A stretch of 55,638 nucleotides of DNA from Crocinitomicaceae bacterium (GTDB taxonomy: Bacteria; Bacteroidota; Bacteroidia; Flavobacteriales_D; Crocinitomicaceae), in the NCBI GenBank assembly GCA_021738405.1, contig JAIPCC010000006.1, positions 1 through 55,638 on the forward strand, in the 5' to 3' direction. Below, piece after piece: positions 35,419 to 45,286 of this stretch. Made by a program: the position numbers and the translations under genes. Below the pieces are notes generated by a model. It was given only the letters and a program-made list of their open reading frames with translations. It searched no databases and was not told where the DNA came from. Each line of letters starts with the position of its first letter. The stretch's first letter is position 1.

Positions 35419-35747
35419 TATTTACGGAGTGCTTTGATATGACTCAGCACAAGTTGGATATTGGTATCGGTTTCTAACAAAGCTTTCATTGGTGGCATTG
35501 CGCCCTTTCCGTTTTTGATGATGTGCAGCATTTTTTGATCGGATAGCTTTGATATACTGAGGTCTTTAGCGCCGCTAGAGCCCAGCTTTCCGTCCTCGCC
35601 GTGGCATTGCGCGCAGTGCATGGTATACAAACTTGCGCCTTGTTCAGCAGGTGTTTGTTGCGTGACTTCTTTGGTGTTTTCTGAGCCGGTCTGACAAGAA
35701 AAAAACAAAAGAAGAAAAGGTAAAATTTGTATGCTTTTTAGAACCAT
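35418..35747 (-). CDS. Lipoprotein cytochrome c
   Basis: A 109-residue monohaem c-type cytochrome. Lipobox LFFSC places the lipidated cysteine at residue 18; the haem motif CAQCH has Cys45, Cys48 and axial His49; the sixth ligand is probably Met84 or Met87 in GAMPPMKAL. It carries electrons on the periplasmic face or inner outer-membrane leaflet. The frame extends upstream to 35819 but the ATG at 35747 gives the correct signal peptide and overlaps the preceding gene by 10 bases. The adjacent cytochrome-b-like protein is a natural electron partner. Confidence 0.88.
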   Translation of the reverse strand: MVLKSIQILPFLLLFFSCQTGSENTKEVTQQTPAEQGASLYTMHCAQCHGEDGKLGSSGAKDLSISKLSDQKMLHIIKNGKGAMPPMKALLETDTNIQLVLSHIKALRK

Positions 35748-36166
35748 CCTGCTCCTAATTCTGTGCGGAAAGGCCAAGGAATGAATGCCAATACTAAGAT
35801 GAGTGCGAGTACATACCACACTTTGATCGCTTTAAATTTGGCAACTGCATCGGTGCCTTTTTTAGATTTGCTGTGGCCGATGGTGATCGCGATGATCGCC
35901 AATAACATCCCGGCCAAATGCTCCATTCCGTAAAAACGATACTGTGCAATTTTCATCCAGCCTTCTACAAATTTTACTTTATCAGAAGAAAAATAAAGGA
36001 TCAAGCCCAACAATAATTGGGTGTGAAAGGTAATCATGGTGAAGAGGTTGACCAAACGGTGCTTTTTTTCGTAATCTTTAGCTGTAAAGGCATTGAAAAT
36101 AGCCAAAAGCAACAGGAGTAGAGCGATCCAACGCAATCCGGAGTGTGCAGAAATCAGAGCTTGCAT
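35738..36166 (-). CDS. Four-helix cytochrome-b-like membrane protein
   Basis: A 142-residue membrane protein with four TM segments (about residues 10-29, 40-59, 84-99 and 112-130). Histidines are placed near the helix ends (His8, His36, His48, His83, His98), a spacing able to hold two b-type haems. Similar short Bacteroidota proteins are called cytochrome B. It overlaps the gene for the lipoprotein cytochrome c by 10 bases, suggesting the two form a small electron-transfer pair. Haem binding is inferred from histidine placement. lepA ends 22 bases upstream, so read-through from the lepA promoter is likely. Confidence 0.65.
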   Translation of the reverse strand: MQALISAHSGLRWIALLLLLLAIFNAFTAKDYEKKHRLVNLFTMITFHTQLLLGLILYFSSDKVKFVEGWMKIAQYRFYGMEHLAGMLLAIIAITIGHSKSKKGTDAVAKFKAIKVWYVLALILVLAFIPWPFRTELGAGWF

Positions 36167-36188
36167 ATGATTTAAATTTAAGGGGTTT

Positions 36189-37985
36189 TTAATCGTTGAG
36201 TTTGAGGACAGCCAAGAAAGCTTCTTGCGGAACTTCTACGCGGCCAACTTGGCGCATGCGCTTTTTACCTGCCTTTTGTTTTTCGAGCAATTTGCGTTTA
36301 CGGCTGATGTCACCACCGTAACATTTGGCTGTAACGTCTTTGCGCAAGGCTTTGATGGTCTCGCGGGCAATAACTTTTGCGCCAATTGCTGCTTGAATAG
36401 GGATTTCGAATTGCTGACGCGGGATGAGCTCGCGCAGTTTGAGGCAAATTCTTTTACCGAGATCAAAGGCATTGCTGCGGTGAACCAAAGCAGAAAGTGC
36501 ATCGACCTGCTCGCCGTTGAGCAGGAGGTCCATTTTGACCAAATCAGACTCTTTGTAGCCAATTGGATGATAATCAAAGGAGGCGTAACCGCGAGACACC
36601 GACTTGAGGCGATCGTAGAAATCAAATACGATTTCGGCCAGTGGCATTTCAAAAGTGATTTCGACGCGATCTTGGGTAAGGTATACTTGGTTTTGCAACT
36701 CGCCGCGCTTTTCAATGCAAAGTGTCATGATCGAACCAACATATTCGGTTTTGGTAATGACTTGTGCTTTGATGTATGGTTCTTCGATGCGGTCCATGCC
36801 CGACGGGTCTGGCAATTCGGAAGGGTTGTTGACAATAAAGACTTCGTCTGGGTCTTTTTTCATGTAAGACTTGTACGAAACGTTCGGAACCGTTGTAATG
36901 ACGGTCATGTTGAACTCGCGCTCTAGGCGCTCTTGGATAATTTCCATGTGGAGCATGCCCAAAAAGCCACAGCGAAAACCAAAGCCAAGGGCGGCAGATG
37001 ATTCGGGTTCAAAAACCAAAGAAGAGTCGTTGAGCTGGAGTTTTTCCATGGAATAACGCAACTCTTCGTAATCTTCGGTGTCTACGGGATAAATGCCCGC
37101 AAATACCATTGGCTTGACGTCTTCAAAACCTTTGATAGGCACCTCGCAAGGATTGTCAGAGGCGGTGATGGTGTCACCTACTTTGACTTCGTTAGCTGCC
37201 TTGATGCCCGAAATGATGTAGCCGACATCGCCAGCGCGCACTTCATTTTTGGGTGAGAGGTCCATTTTGAGAATACCGATCTCGTCGGCGTTGTAGTCGC
37301 GGCCGGTATTTAAAAATCGTACTTTCTGGCCTTTCTTCAAGACGCCGTTCCTGACGCGGTAATAAGCAATAATGCCGCGAAACGGATTGAAAACGGAGTC
37401 AAAGATCATGGCTTGTAAGGGCGCAGATTCGTCTCCTTTAGGTGCAGGAATGCGCTTGATGACCGCTTCCAATATTTTATCGACGCCTAAGCCGGTTTTA
37501 CCCGATGCTTGGATGATGTCTTCGATGTCGCAACCGATGAGCTCCATGATTTGATCGGAAACTTCTTCTGGCATGGCGCCCGGTAAATCCATCTTGTTGA
37601 GGATCGGAATGATTTCGAGATCGTGCTCGAGGGCGAGGTATAAATTTGAAATAGTTTGTGCTTCAATTCCTTGAGAGGCATCGACAATTAACAAGGCGCC
37701 TTCGCATGCGGCGATAGAACGCGAAACTTCGTAAGAGAAATCGACGTGTCCGGGGGTGTCAATGAGGTTGAGGATGTAATCTTGGCCTTCGTGCTTGTAG
37801 CTCATTTGAATGGCGTGCGACTTGATGGTGATGCCGCGCTCGCGCTCGAGATCCATGTCGTCGAGGGCTTGGGCTTGCATCTCGCGATCGGAGATGGTGC
37901 CGGTGGTTTGGAGCAAGCGATCTGCTAAGGTGCTTTTACCGTGGTCAATGTGGGCAATAATACAAAAATTGCGGATGTGCTTCAT
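36189..37985 (-). CDS. lepA: Elongation factor 4 (LepA)
   Basis: A 598-residue translational GTPase that acts on the ribosome during elongation and assembly. The G domain shows AHIDHGKST (G1), DTPGHVDF (G3) and NKMDLP (G4); the LepA-specific C-terminal domain ends with [21 protein letters not shown] and FLAVLKL. The frame starts at 38021, but the ATG at 37985 matches the family N-terminus ([16 protein letters not shown]) and lies six bases after the -7 promoter element, implying a very short or absent leader. Length is the family norm. Confidence 0.97.
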   Translation of the reverse strand: MKHIRNFCIIAHIDHGKSTLADRLLQTTGTISDREMQAQALDDMDLERERGITIKSHAIQMSYKHEGQDYILNLIDTPGHVDFSYEVSRSIAACEGALLIVDASQGIEAQTISNLYLALEHDLEIIPILNKMDLPGAMPEEVSDQIMELIGCDIEDIIQASGKTGLGVDKILEAVIKRIPAPKGDESAPLQAMIFDSVFNPFRGIIAYYRVRNGVLKKGQKVRFLNTGRDYNADEIGILKMDLSPKNEVRAGDVGYIISGIKAANEVKVGDTITASDNPCEVPIKGFEDVKPMVFAGIYPVDTEDYEELRYSMEKLQLNDSSLVFEPESSAALGFGFRCGFLGMLHMEIIQERLEREFNMTVITTVPNVSYKSYMKKDPDEVFIVNNPSELPDPSGMDRIEEPYIKAQVITKTEYVGSIMTLCIEKRGELQNQVYLTQDRVEITFEMPLAEIVFDFYDRLKSVSRGYASFDYHPIGYKESDLVKMDLLLNGEQVDALSALVHRSNAFDLGKRICLKLRELIPRQQFEIPIQAAIGAKVIARETIKALRKDVTAKCYGGDISRKRKLLEKQKAGKKRMRQVGRVEVPQEAFLAVLKLND

Positions 37986-37991
37986 AGGTTG

Positions 37992-38021
37992 CAAAAATAC
38001 GGAATCTAAGCCACATAACAA
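37992..38021 (-). promoter_or_regulatory. lepA promoter (minus strand)
   Basis: On the minus strand TTG (38019-38021), 19 bases, then TATTTTTG (37992-37999). Only six bases separate the -7 element from the lepA ATG, so the mRNA should have almost no leader. Confidence 0.65.
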
Positions 38022-38029
38022 GGCGTAAA

Positions 38030-39079
38030 TTATCGGGTTCTGTCCGCAAATCTACTGATGTTCGTTTCCGAATGCAGGGGTTTGTTTTCCAGCATATAAG
38101 CCACAAGTTCTCGTGCCAAAGTTGGCGCCATCATATAGCCCTTAGTGCCCAAGCCATTGAAAACATAAACACCTTGGTGAATTGGGTGCTGACCCATCAG
38201 TGGTCTTCGGTCTAAAACAGTTGGCCTGATGCCCGCTGACTGCTCAACTACAACTGGTTCATAAGCCCCAAGTGACGCTAAATTTTGCAGCAACATCTCC
38301 TTGCCCGCTTCCGTCACATGAAGTGTTGGGTTGTTGAATTCATATGTGGCGCCAACGCGAAAACGGCCGTTTCCATAAGGCAACACAAAACACTTTCTGT
38401 TCAGCGACTCAGTTTCGCTGAGTTGTGCGCTTTCAATGAGAAGTGTTTGTCCTTTAGTTTGTTGCAACGGCAAGTAGGAGAACGTCTGCTCTTCTTTTTG
38501 TCGATAACCCATGCAAAAAACCACAAAGTCATAAGTTTCGCCGTCGTATTTTCGGAGCTGTGGTTCCCACAACTGTGCAGAGAACTCCTTTTGCTCCAAC
38601 ACACCTCGTTCGTTGAAATAAGCCATGTGCTGAGCGACCCATTTAGCTGCATCTACCCAAAAAGCATTTTTTACGCGGCCGCTGCCAAAAGTATTGAGCG
38701 CTGCGGTGTGCGCGAGGTCTGAAGCCGTTAGTTTTGCTAAATAGGGTTCGTAGGCCTCCTCTTCGGACCTGCTCTGCCAGCTTTCTCGCTCCTCATCGGA
38801 AGAAAAAAAGCGGCGAATTACAATTGGATGATAAAATTGCGTTCGGAGCTCGCGCTCCATTTCTAGATAAAAAGCTTGCGCTTCTGGCAGGAATTCGTCG
38901 AGACGCCAAGATTTATTCATGCGGCGAAAAACCATTGGATTGACCATTCCGGCAGCCACAGCACTAGAATAATTACTGCCTTGATCCAGTATTTTTACCT
39001 CAATGCCGTTAGAAAGCAAGCGGTGAGCCAAGCAAGTGCCCGCCAAGCCGGCACCAAAAATGAGCGCTTTTTTTGCCAT
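38030..39079 (-). CDS. FAD-dependent oxidoreductase, DAO family
   Basis: A 349-residue flavoprotein of the D-amino-acid-oxidase/glycine-oxidase superfamily. The dinucleotide-binding loop [11 protein letters not shown] (residues 8-18) is at the extreme N-terminus, [12 protein letters not shown] is the second conserved stretch, and the C-terminal part has [14 protein letters not shown] and [13 protein letters not shown], the FAD-contacting glycines. The GMVNPM and RPTVLDRRP arrangement also resembles the oxidase half of MnmC (tRNA mnm5s2U synthesis), so a role in tRNA modification is a real alternative to amine oxidation. It follows comF after three bases. Confidence 0.8.
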   Translation of the reverse strand: MAKKALIFGAGLAGTCLAHRLLSNGIEVKILDQGSNYSSAVAAGMVNPMVFRRMNKSWRLDEFLPEAQAFYLEMERELRTQFYHPIVIRRFFSSDEERESWQSRSEEEAYEPYLAKLTASDLAHTAALNTFGSGRVKNAFWVDAAKWVAQHMAYFNERGVLEQKEFSAQLWEPQLRKYDGETYDFVVFCMGYRQKEEQTFSYLPLQQTKGQTLLIESAQLSETESLNRKCFVLPYGNGRFRVGATYEFNNPTLHVTEAGKEMLLQNLASLGAYEPVVVEQSAGIRPTVLDRRPLMGQHPIHQGVYVFNGLGTKGYMMAPTLARELVAYMLENKPLHSETNISRFADRTR

Positions 39080-39082
39080 AAT

Positions 39083-39805
39083 CTATTTCGTGAAAGCGAA
39101 GCTAAGCAAACTAATTTGAACATTGGGGTCTGCCGCTTTGATTGCCCGCGCCAAAGACTCCAAAGTGGCGCCAGTTGTGATGACGTCGTCGACAATTAAA
39201 ACGTGGCGATAGCTTGTGAATTGCGCGGAGGCGCGAAACATATTTTGAACGTTATCCCAGCGGCCAAAACGGTCGTTTGTGGTCTGGCTCAAGGTGTGTT
39301 TTCGTTTGTGAACACTGCTTTTCAAGAGGGGAACGCCCCATTGTTTAGAAAGTCCTCGCGCCAATAATTCACTCTGATTGTAGCCTCTAGCAAACTTCTT
39401 CTTGGGGTGTATCGGCACCGGAATAATCGCTTCTATCTTACTGATGGGATGAGCGCTTAGTGCGGTAGCCATGTGCTCTCCCAAATAAATGCCGAGCGGT
39501 GCTTTGAAGTCGTATTTTAGGGCGCGGATCAAAGACTGACTCACGCTTCCTTTTCCATAAAAATACAGCGCACAAGTATGCTCAATTTTTACGCGACTCC
39601 AAAACATTTGATCGAGTTTTGTAGGTCCGTGTTGCAGTTCAAAATAGGTGCGTTCCAAGCCTTCCCAACAGATCCAACAGAGATAGCGCTCCTGTGCAAT
39701 CAGTTCTTTGTTGCAGTGCAAACACACATTTGTAAAAACCAAATGACCCAAGCCATCTGAATAATTTTTGAGGACCAATCCCAGTCGTTGGATATATGTT
39801 GCCAT
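39083..39805 (-). CDS. comF: ComF family phosphoribosyltransferase-like protein
   Basis: A 240-residue protein. A zinc-ribbon-like pair (CLHCNKE and CWIC) lies at the N-terminus, and the PRPP-binding motif VLIVDDVITTGATL lies near residue 200. RGYNQSELLARGL near 145 is the conserved ComF stretch. ComF proteins are needed for DNA uptake during natural transformation in several bacteria, and some take part in other DNA processing; the enzymatic reaction is not established. Encoded just upstream of, and probably in one transcript with, the FAD oxidoreductase. A near-consensus -7 element (CACTTTTG) lies about 30 bases upstream on the minus strand. Confidence 0.9.
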   Translation of the reverse strand: MATYIQRLGLVLKNYSDGLGHLVFTNVCLHCNKELIAQERYLCWICWEGLERTYFELQHGPTKLDQMFWSRVKIEHTCALYFYGKGSVSQSLIRALKYDFKAPLGIYLGEHMATALSAHPISKIEAIIPVPIHPKKKFARGYNQSELLARGLSKQWGVPLLKSSVHKRKHTLSQTTNDRFGRWDNVQNMFRASAQFTSYRHVLIVDDVITTGATLESLARAIKAADPNVQISLLSFAFTK

Positions 39806-40144
39806 TGTGCGAGAAGATTTAACAATTCAGTGTTCAAAAGTGACTTTTGATTTTTAAACTATTCCAACGTGAATGTGTTAATTTTATTGAGGTTTCCTTT
39901 CATACAAAAATTATCCTTTCGAGCGCACAAATTTCTTCGGAAAAATTATCAAAACACAACCAAAAAGCATGTGAATATCTTTCTTGGGCATGTTGAAATC
40001 CGCTGAAGGGTTTGTCCATGAAAGGTTTGCGGTTATTGGTGTTGAAAACCGCAAGTAAATGTTAATTTCTTTAATTGATTCGAGCCCGAATTTTAACAAA
40101 TTTTGTAACCCTGACTTATTTTAAGGTCTGCAACCCAAAAAGCC
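39806..40144. other. 339-base intergenic region upstream of nrdB
   Basis: The only long gene-free stretch in the window. It contains a hairpin (40025-40056) with arms TTGCGGTT and AACCGCAA, and a promoter-like TTG (40075-40077), 20 bases, AAATTTTG (40098-40105) with one mismatch to the -7 consensus. Two GGTTTG-type repeats lie near 40009 and 40024. No convincing NrdR box, cobalamin riboswitch or RNA gene was recognised. A 62-codon minus-strand frame here looks random. Confidence 0.5.
40025..40056. promoter_or_regulatory. Hairpin upstream of nrdB
   Basis: Perfect 8-base arms TTGCGGTT (40027-40034) and AACCGCAA (40047-40054), extendable by two wobble pairs, with a 12-base loop. It has no T-run, so it is more likely an operator or leader structure than a terminator. 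Confidence 0.35.
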
Positions 40145-41128
40145 ATGACACAACCACTACACGAACCGATTCTTGAAGAAAATAAAAGCCGTTTCGTACT
40201 GTTCCCGATCCAGCACGACGACATCTGGAGCTTTTACAAAAAAGCGGAGGCGAGCTTTTGGACTGCAGAAGAAATCGACCTCTCACCAGACCTCATCGAC
40301 TGGGAAAACAAACTCAACGACGACGAGCGCCATTTCGTCAAACACGTTCTCGCCTTTTTTGCAGCGTCTGACGGCATCGTCAACGAAAACTTAGCCGAGC
40401 ACTTCCTCAACGAAGTACAATACACCGAAGCTAAATTCTTCTACGGCTTTCAGGTCACGATGGAAAACATCCACTCCGAAACCTATTCGTTGCTCATCGA
40501 CACCTACATCAAAGACACACAAGAAAAAAACTATCTTTTCAACGCCATCGATACCGTAGATTGCGTTCGTAAAAAAGCAGATTGGGCACTTCGTTGGATC
40601 GACAAAGGTTCTTACGCTGAGCGCTTAGTGGCATTTGCTGCGGTAGAAGGCATCTTCTTCTCTGGCTCATTTTGCTCTATTTTTTGGCTCAAGAAGCGCG
40701 GCTTGATGCCAGGTCTTTCTTTCTCTAACGAACTCATTTCTAGAGACGAAGGCCTCCACTGCGACTTCGCTTGCTTGCTCTACACCAAGCACTTAGTGAA
40801 TAAATTATCCAAAGAAAAAGTAGAAGAAATCATCACCAACGCGGTTGAAATCGAAAAGGAATTCGTTACAGACGCCCTACCGGTTAAACTCATCGGCATG
40901 AACAGCGACCTCATGGGTCAGTACATCGAATTCGTTGCAGACCGCCTTTTGGTAGAACTCGGAAACGAGCGCGTTTACAACGCAACCAACCCCTTCGATT
41001 TCATGGACATGATTTCTATTCAAGGTAAAACCAACTTCTTTGAAAAGCGCGTTGGTGAATACCAAAAAGCAGGCGTTCTCGCCGGCAAAGACAACAATCA
41101 CGGCTTTAGTCTTGATGAAGATTTTTAA
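40145..41128 (+). CDS. nrdB: Class I ribonucleotide reductase, small subunit
   Basis: A 327-residue R2 protein that houses the di-iron centre and tyrosyl radical used by NrdA to make deoxynucleotides. The sequence is strikingly like eukaryotic R2: [30 protein letters not shown] and [19 protein letters not shown]. Iron ligands Glu107 and His110 and the radical Tyr114 are seen in ENIHSETY, and the second ExxH in [11 protein letters not shown]. The radical tyrosine is therefore retained, unlike the Tyr-less Chlamydia-type enzymes. nrdA follows after 29 bases, giving the nrdB-nrdA order usual in Bacteroidota. Confidence 0.97.
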   Translation: MTQPLHEPILEENKSRFVLFPIQHDDIWSFYKKAEASFWTAEEIDLSPDLIDWENKLNDDERHFVKHVLAFFAASDGIVNENLAEHFLNEVQYTEAKFFYGFQVTMENIHSETYSLLIDTYIKDTQEKNYLFNAIDTVDCVRKKADWALRWIDKGSYAERLVAFAAVEGIFFSGSFCSIFWLKKRGLMPGLSFSNELISRDEGLHCDFACLLYTKHLVNKLSKEKVEEIITNAVEIEKEFVTDALPVKLIGMNSDLMGQYIEFVADRLLVELGNERVYNATNPFDFMDMISIQGKTNFFEKRVGEYQKAGVLAGKDNNHGFSLDEDF

Positions 41129-41148
41129 CCAACCTAAACTATTAATAT

Positions 41149-41154
41149 AAGGAG
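41149..41154 (+). promoter_or_regulatory. Shine-Dalgarno-like AAGGAG before nrdA
   Basis: AAGGAG three bases before the nrdA ATG. Such sites are rare in this window; the ECF sigma gene has another at 47641-47646. It supports the start at 41158. Confidence 0.5.
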
Positions 41155-41157
41155 CAT

Positions 41158-43521
41158 ATGTACGTTGTAAAAAGAGACAGTAAACAAGAGGCTGTCAAAT
41201 TCGATAAAATCACCGCTCGCATCGTCAAGATGTGTTACGGCTTAGATCCGCTAGTATCACCAGAAATTGTTGCCATGAAAGTCATTGAAGGACTTTTTGA
41301 TGGCGTTACCACTACCGAACTAGACAACCTCGCGGCAGAGGTTGCTGCAGCCAAAACCATTGATCATCCAGATTACGCACTTTTGGCATCTCGCATTGCG
41401 GTATCCAATCTTCATAAAGAGACCAAAAAGACTTTCTCCGAAGTCATGTACGATCTTTACCATTACGTTGATTCCAAGACAAACGAACCTGCTTCGCTCC
41501 TAGCAGAAGACGTCTATGAAATCATCATGGCCAACAAAGAAGCACTAGACTCCAGCATCATCTACGACCGCGACTTCCGCTACGATTACTTTGGCTTCAA
41601 GACCCTGACACGCTCCTACCTCATGCGCTTGAATGGCAAAATTGCTGAGCGTCCGCAACAAATGCTCATGCGCGTTGCCGTCGGTATCCACAAAGACGAT
41701 ATCCAAGCTGCCATCAAGACGTATAACTTAATGTCAGAAGGCTGGTTTACACACGCAACGCCAACACTTTTCAATTCAGGTACACCTAAACCACAAATGT
41801 CTTCTTGTTTCTTGCTCACCATGAAAGAAGATAGCATTAGCGGTATTTACGACACCCTCAAGTCTTGTGCGCAAATTTCGCAATCGGCTGGCGGTATCGG
41901 TTTGTCTATCCACGACATTCGCGCAACGGGTTCATACATCAAAGGTACCAACGGCGCATCTAACGGAATTGTCCCGATGCTTCGTGTGTTCAACGACACC
42001 GCTCGCTACGTAGACCAAGGTGGAGGCAAAAGAAAAGGATCATTTGCTATTTACATTGAGCCTTGGCATGCAGACGTCTTCGACTTCCTAGACCTCAAGA
42101 AAAACCACGGTAAAGAAGAACAACGTGCTCGCGACCTCTTCTACGCACTCTGGATTCCAGATCTTTTCATGAAACGCGTTAAAGAAAATGGCGACTGGAC
42201 CCTCATGTGTCCGCACGAATGTCCAGGTCTTTCCGACACACACAGCGCTGAATTCGAAGCACTCTACACCAAATACGAGGATGCTGGAAAAGGCCGCAAA
42301 ACCATTAAAGCACAAGATCTTTGGTTCAAGATCCTCGAGTCTCAAATCGAGACCGGAACACCATACATGCTTTACAAAGATGCCGCTAACGCGAAATCTA
42401 ATCAGCAAAACCTCGGTACCATTAAGTCTTCCAACTTATGTACTGAAATCATCGAGTACACCGCTCCAGACGAAGTTGCTGTATGTAACTTGGCTTCATT
42501 GGCGCTTCCTAAATTCGTTACCGAAGCAGGCACCTTTGACCACGACAAACTTTTCGAAGTTACTTACCAAGCTACAATCAACCTCAACCGCATCATCGAC
42601 AACAATTTCTATCCTGTAGAAGAAGCACGCAACTCCAACATGCGCCACCGTCCAATCGGTTTAGGTGTTCAAGGTTTGGCAGACGCCTTCATTATGCTTG
42701 GGTTCCCATTTGAGTCTGAAGAAGCACGCGCACTCAACCGCGAAGTATTTGAGACCATTTACTTTGCTTCCATGACCGCATCCAAAGACCTCGCAAAAGT
42801 AGAAGGTCCTTACCAATCAATTGCAGGTTCACCAGTTTCAAAAGGTGTGTTCCAGTTCGATATGTGGGGCGTGACTCCAACCAGTCGTTGGGAATGGGAT
42901 TTACTCAAAGAAGAAGTCAAACAACACGGCGTTCGCAACTCGCTCTTATTGGCGCCAATGCCAACAGCCTCTACAGCTCAAATCCTTGGCAACAACGAAT
43001 GTTTTGAGCCTTACACTTCCAACATCTACACGCGTCGTGTATTATCTGGCGAATTCATCATCGTCAATAAACACCTCCTCAAAGACCTCGTTAGAGAAGG
43101 TTTGTGGAACAAAGACATGCGTCAGAAAATCATGGCTGCAAACGGATCGGTTCAAAACATCCAAGAAGTACCTCAGCGCTTGAAAGACCTCTACAAAACG
43201 GCTTGGGAAATTTCTCAAAAAGCCATCATCGAACAAGCTGCTGACCGCGGAGCCTATATCTGCCAGAGCCAATCACTCAACATCTTCATGGAAAATGCCA
43301 ACTTCGGTAAGCTCACTTCCATGCACTTCTACGGTTGGGAAAAAGGACTCAAAACAGGTATGTACTACCTACGCACCAAAGCCGCAACCGACGCCATCAA
43401 ATTCACCGTTGACAAAACAGTCACCGAAGAACCTAAGGCAGCAAAAATCATCGAAGACGAACAAGCAGCCATCGCTTGCTCACTCGACGACCCAGACGGT
43501 TGTGAAATGTGTTCCGGATAG
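41158..43521 (+). CDS. nrdA: Class I ribonucleotide reductase, large subunit
   Basis: A 787-residue catalytic subunit that reduces ribonucleoside diphosphates. An N-terminal ATP-cone ([20 protein letters not shown]) gives allosteric control of activity. Catalytic-site elements are visible: the first redox cysteine in MSSCFLLTM near residue 219, NLCTEI with the thiyl-radical cysteine and active-site glutamate near 425, and the mobile C-terminal cysteine pair in CEMCSG at the very end, which is re-reduced by thioredoxin or glutaredoxin. Length and architecture are complete. A terminator follows at 43594. Confidence 0.97.
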   Translation: MYVVKRDSKQEAVKFDKITARIVKMCYGLDPLVSPEIVAMKVIEGLFDGVTTTELDNLAAEVAAAKTIDHPDYALLASRIAVSNLHKETKKTFSEVMYDLYHYVDSKTNEPASLLAEDVYEIIMANKEALDSSIIYDRDFRYDYFGFKTLTRSYLMRLNGKIAERPQQMLMRVAVGIHKDDIQAAIKTYNLMSEGWFTHATPTLFNSGTPKPQMSSCFLLTMKEDSISGIYDTLKSCAQISQSAGGIGLSIHDIRATGSYIKGTNGASNGIVPMLRVFNDTARYVDQGGGKRKGSFAIYIEPWHADVFDFLDLKKNHGKEEQRARDLFYALWIPDLFMKRVKENGDWTLMCPHECPGLSDTHSAEFEALYTKYEDAGKGRKTIKAQDLWFKILESQIETGTPYMLYKDAANAKSNQQNLGTIKSSNLCTEIIEYTAPDEVAVCNLASLALPKFVTEAGTFDHDKLFEVTYQATINLNRIIDNNFYPVEEARNSNMRHRPIGLGVQGLADAFIMLGFPFESEEARALNREVFETIYFASMTASKDLAKVEGPYQSIAGSPVSKGVFQFDMWGVTPTSRWEWDLLKEEVKQHGVRNSLLLAPMPTASTAQILGNNECFEPYTSNIYTRRVLSGEFIIVNKHLLKDLVREGLWNKDMRQKIMAANGSVQNIQEVPQRLKDLYKTAWEISQKAIIEQAADRGAYICQSQSLNIFMENANFGKLTSMHFYGWEKGLKTGMYYLRTKAATDAIKFTVDKTVTEEPKAAKIIEDEQAAIACSLDDPDGCEMCSG

Positions 43522-43593
43522 AAGCGGCGCCAGCCGGTTATATGTGGAACGTAAATTCATATCGTTCATGAATTAAAAGTTTCCGGATTTTAG

Positions 43594-43622
43594 AAAAAGG
43601 CTCGCATTTTGCGGGCCTTTTT
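43594..43622 (+). terminator. Rho-independent terminator after nrdA
   Basis: AAAAAGGCTCGC and GCGGGCCTTTTT pair over 12 positions (one T-G wobble) around the loop ATTTT, followed by the T-rich end of the stem. It lies 72 bases after the nrdA stop and just before the purH promoter. Confidence 0.85.
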
Positions 43623-43634
43623 AATTATACCCCT

Positions 43635-43642
43635 TACCTTTG
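43635..43642 (+). promoter_or_regulatory. Bacteroidota -7 promoter element (TACCTTTG)
   Basis: Exact TAnnTTTG match, 15 bases before the purH ATG. It includes the TTG at 43640, which begins the longer open frame and is therefore not a start codon. Confidence 0.6.
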
Positions 43643-43657
43643 CACTTTCAAATCCAT

Positions 43658-45187
43658 ATGACAGTTCAAAAACCCATTCAACGCGCGCTCATTTCCGTAT
43701 TTTACAAAGATGGCCTGGCTCCAATCGTAGAAAAATTGCATGCCAACAACGTAGAAATCTTATCCACTGGTGGCACCCTTGCCTTTATTCAGGAGATGGG
43801 AATTCCCGTTACTGCCGTTGAAGACGTTACAAAATTTCCAGAAATTCTCGGCGGTCGCGTCAAAACGCTGCACCCAGCAATTTTTGGAGGCATCCTCAAT
43901 CGCCGCGATTTCGCGCCAGACCAAGCACACATGGCCGAACACGAACTCTCTTCTATAGATCTAGTTATTGTCGATTTATATCCATTTGAACAAACTGTTG
44001 CTTCCGACGCAAGCCATGAAGATATCATTGAAAAAATTGATATCGGTGGTATTTCACTCATTAGAGCTGCAGCCAAAAACTACAACGACGTCGTCATTAT
44101 TCCGAGTGTCAAACAATACGCAAGTTTATTAGACCTCCTCAACATCCAAGGCGCACAAACCACATTGGCACAACGCCACGCATTTGCGGCCGAAGCCTTT
44201 CATGTGTCTTCTCACTACGACACCATGATCCATCAGTATTTCATGGATCAAAACAGCGCTTATTTAAAAATAAGCGAAGAACAGCAAAGCCCTTTGCGCT
44301 ATGGTGAAAATCCGCATCAAAAAGGTGTTTTCTTCGGAGATCTCGACGCTTTATTCACAAAACTGCACGGCAAAGAGCTATCTTACAACAACTTACTAGA
44401 TGTTGACGCCGCAGTTCGCCTCATGCAAGAATTCAAAAACGATGGCCCAACATTTGCCATTCTCAAGCACAACAACGCTTGCGGACTCGCCACGCGCCCT
44501 ACGCTCCAAGAAGCTTATGAAGCAGCCCTCGCTGCCGATCCAGTTAGCGCATTTGGCGGTATCCTCATTGCCAATAAAGAAATCGATTTAGCAACTGCAA
44601 CGCTCGCTAACGATTTATTTTGCGAAGTACTCATTGCGCCTGCCTACAACGCCGAGGCCCTTACCTTGCTACAGTCCAAGAAAAACCGCATCATCCTCAT
44701 TCAAAATGAAGTTGAACTACCTCAAACTTTGGTGAGAAGCGCGCTCAACGGCTACCTCGTTCAAGATGCCGATATGGCGAGCGAAGGCCCTGAGCACTTG
44801 GTTGTCAAAACTGCACTTGCGCCTAGCGAACAAGAAATTCAAGATTTACTTTTTGCCAACAAATTGGTCAAGCATACCAAATCCAACACCATCATTTTAG
44901 CAAAAGACGGTCAGCTCCTCGCAAGTGGAACCGGCCAGACGTCCAGAGTAGATGCGCTCAAGCAAGCTATCCACAAGGCGAAGAGTTTTGGTTTTGATCT
45001 CAACGGAGCGGCAATGGCCAGCGATGCGTTTTTCCCTTTCCCCGATTGTGTAGAAATTGCACACCTCGAAGGCATCAATGCGGTCATCCAACCTGGCGGC
45101 TCTGTAAAAGACGATCTTTCGATTACCTATTGCGATGAAAATCAGATGAAAATGGTGTTCACAGGTGTTCGTCATTTCAAACATTAA
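43658..45187 (+). CDS. purH: Bifunctional AICAR formyltransferase / IMP cyclohydrolase
   Basis: A 509-residue enzyme performing the last two steps of purine synthesis. The N-terminal MGS-like cyclohydrolase domain shows ISVFYKDGLAP, LSTGGT and GGRVKTLHPAIFGGIL; the C-terminal formyltransferase shows LRYGENPHQKG, the catalytic KHNNACGLA (Lys-His pair) and DAFFPFPDCVEIA. Length is normal. ATG at 43658 is chosen because the upstream TTG of the open frame is part of the promoter. mreB begins 99 bases downstream; purH and mreB being neighbours is common in Bacteroidota. Confidence 0.97.
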   Translation: MTVQKPIQRALISVFYKDGLAPIVEKLHANNVEILSTGGTLAFIQEMGIPVTAVEDVTKFPEILGGRVKTLHPAIFGGILNRRDFAPDQAHMAEHELSSIDLVIVDLYPFEQTVASDASHEDIIEKIDIGGISLIRAAAKNYNDVVIIPSVKQYASLLDLLNIQGAQTTLAQRHAFAAEAFHVSSHYDTMIHQYFMDQNSAYLKISEEQQSPLRYGENPHQKGVFFGDLDALFTKLHGKELSYNNLLDVDAAVRLMQEFKNDGPTFAILKHNNACGLATRPTLQEAYEAALAADPVSAFGGILIANKEIDLATATLANDLFCEVLIAPAYNAEALTLLQSKKNRIILIQNEVELPQTLVRSALNGYLVQDADMASEGPEHLVVKTALAPSEQEIQDLLFANKLVKHTKSNTIILAKDGQLLASGTGQTSRVDALKQAIHKAKSFGFDLNGAAMASDAFFPFPDCVEIAHLEGINAVIQPGGSVKDDLSITYCDENQMKMVFTGVRHFKH

Positions 45188-45286
45188 GTACATTCTTGAA
45201 AAAAATCACAAATCTGAACGACAAACGTAACCTTTAAACGTATTGTACGAATAAGAAGAAATTACACAAACCAATAAGCGCTTAAA

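Noticed and set aside
36225-36926. 233-codon open frame antisense to lepA
   Set aside because: It lies wholly opposite conserved lepA codons, has no recognisable motif or promoter, and its composition follows from the codon use of lepA.
39950-40000. Possible NrdR box around GTGAATATCTTTC
   Set aside because: Only loosely like the ACA-ATAT-TGT consensus and present as a single copy rather than the usual pair.
39911-40099. 62-codon minus-strand frame in the nrdB upstream region
   Set aside because: No promoter, no family resemblance, and it spans the hairpin; best treated as non-coding.
43554-43574. Inverted repeat AATTCAT/ATGAATT after nrdA
   Set aside because: A weak A+T-rich seven-pair stem with no T-run; the real terminator is at 43594-43622.
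43640-43657. Upstream TTG as start of purH
   Set aside because: It is the last part of the TACCTTTG promoter element; ATG at 43658 gives the usual N-terminus.
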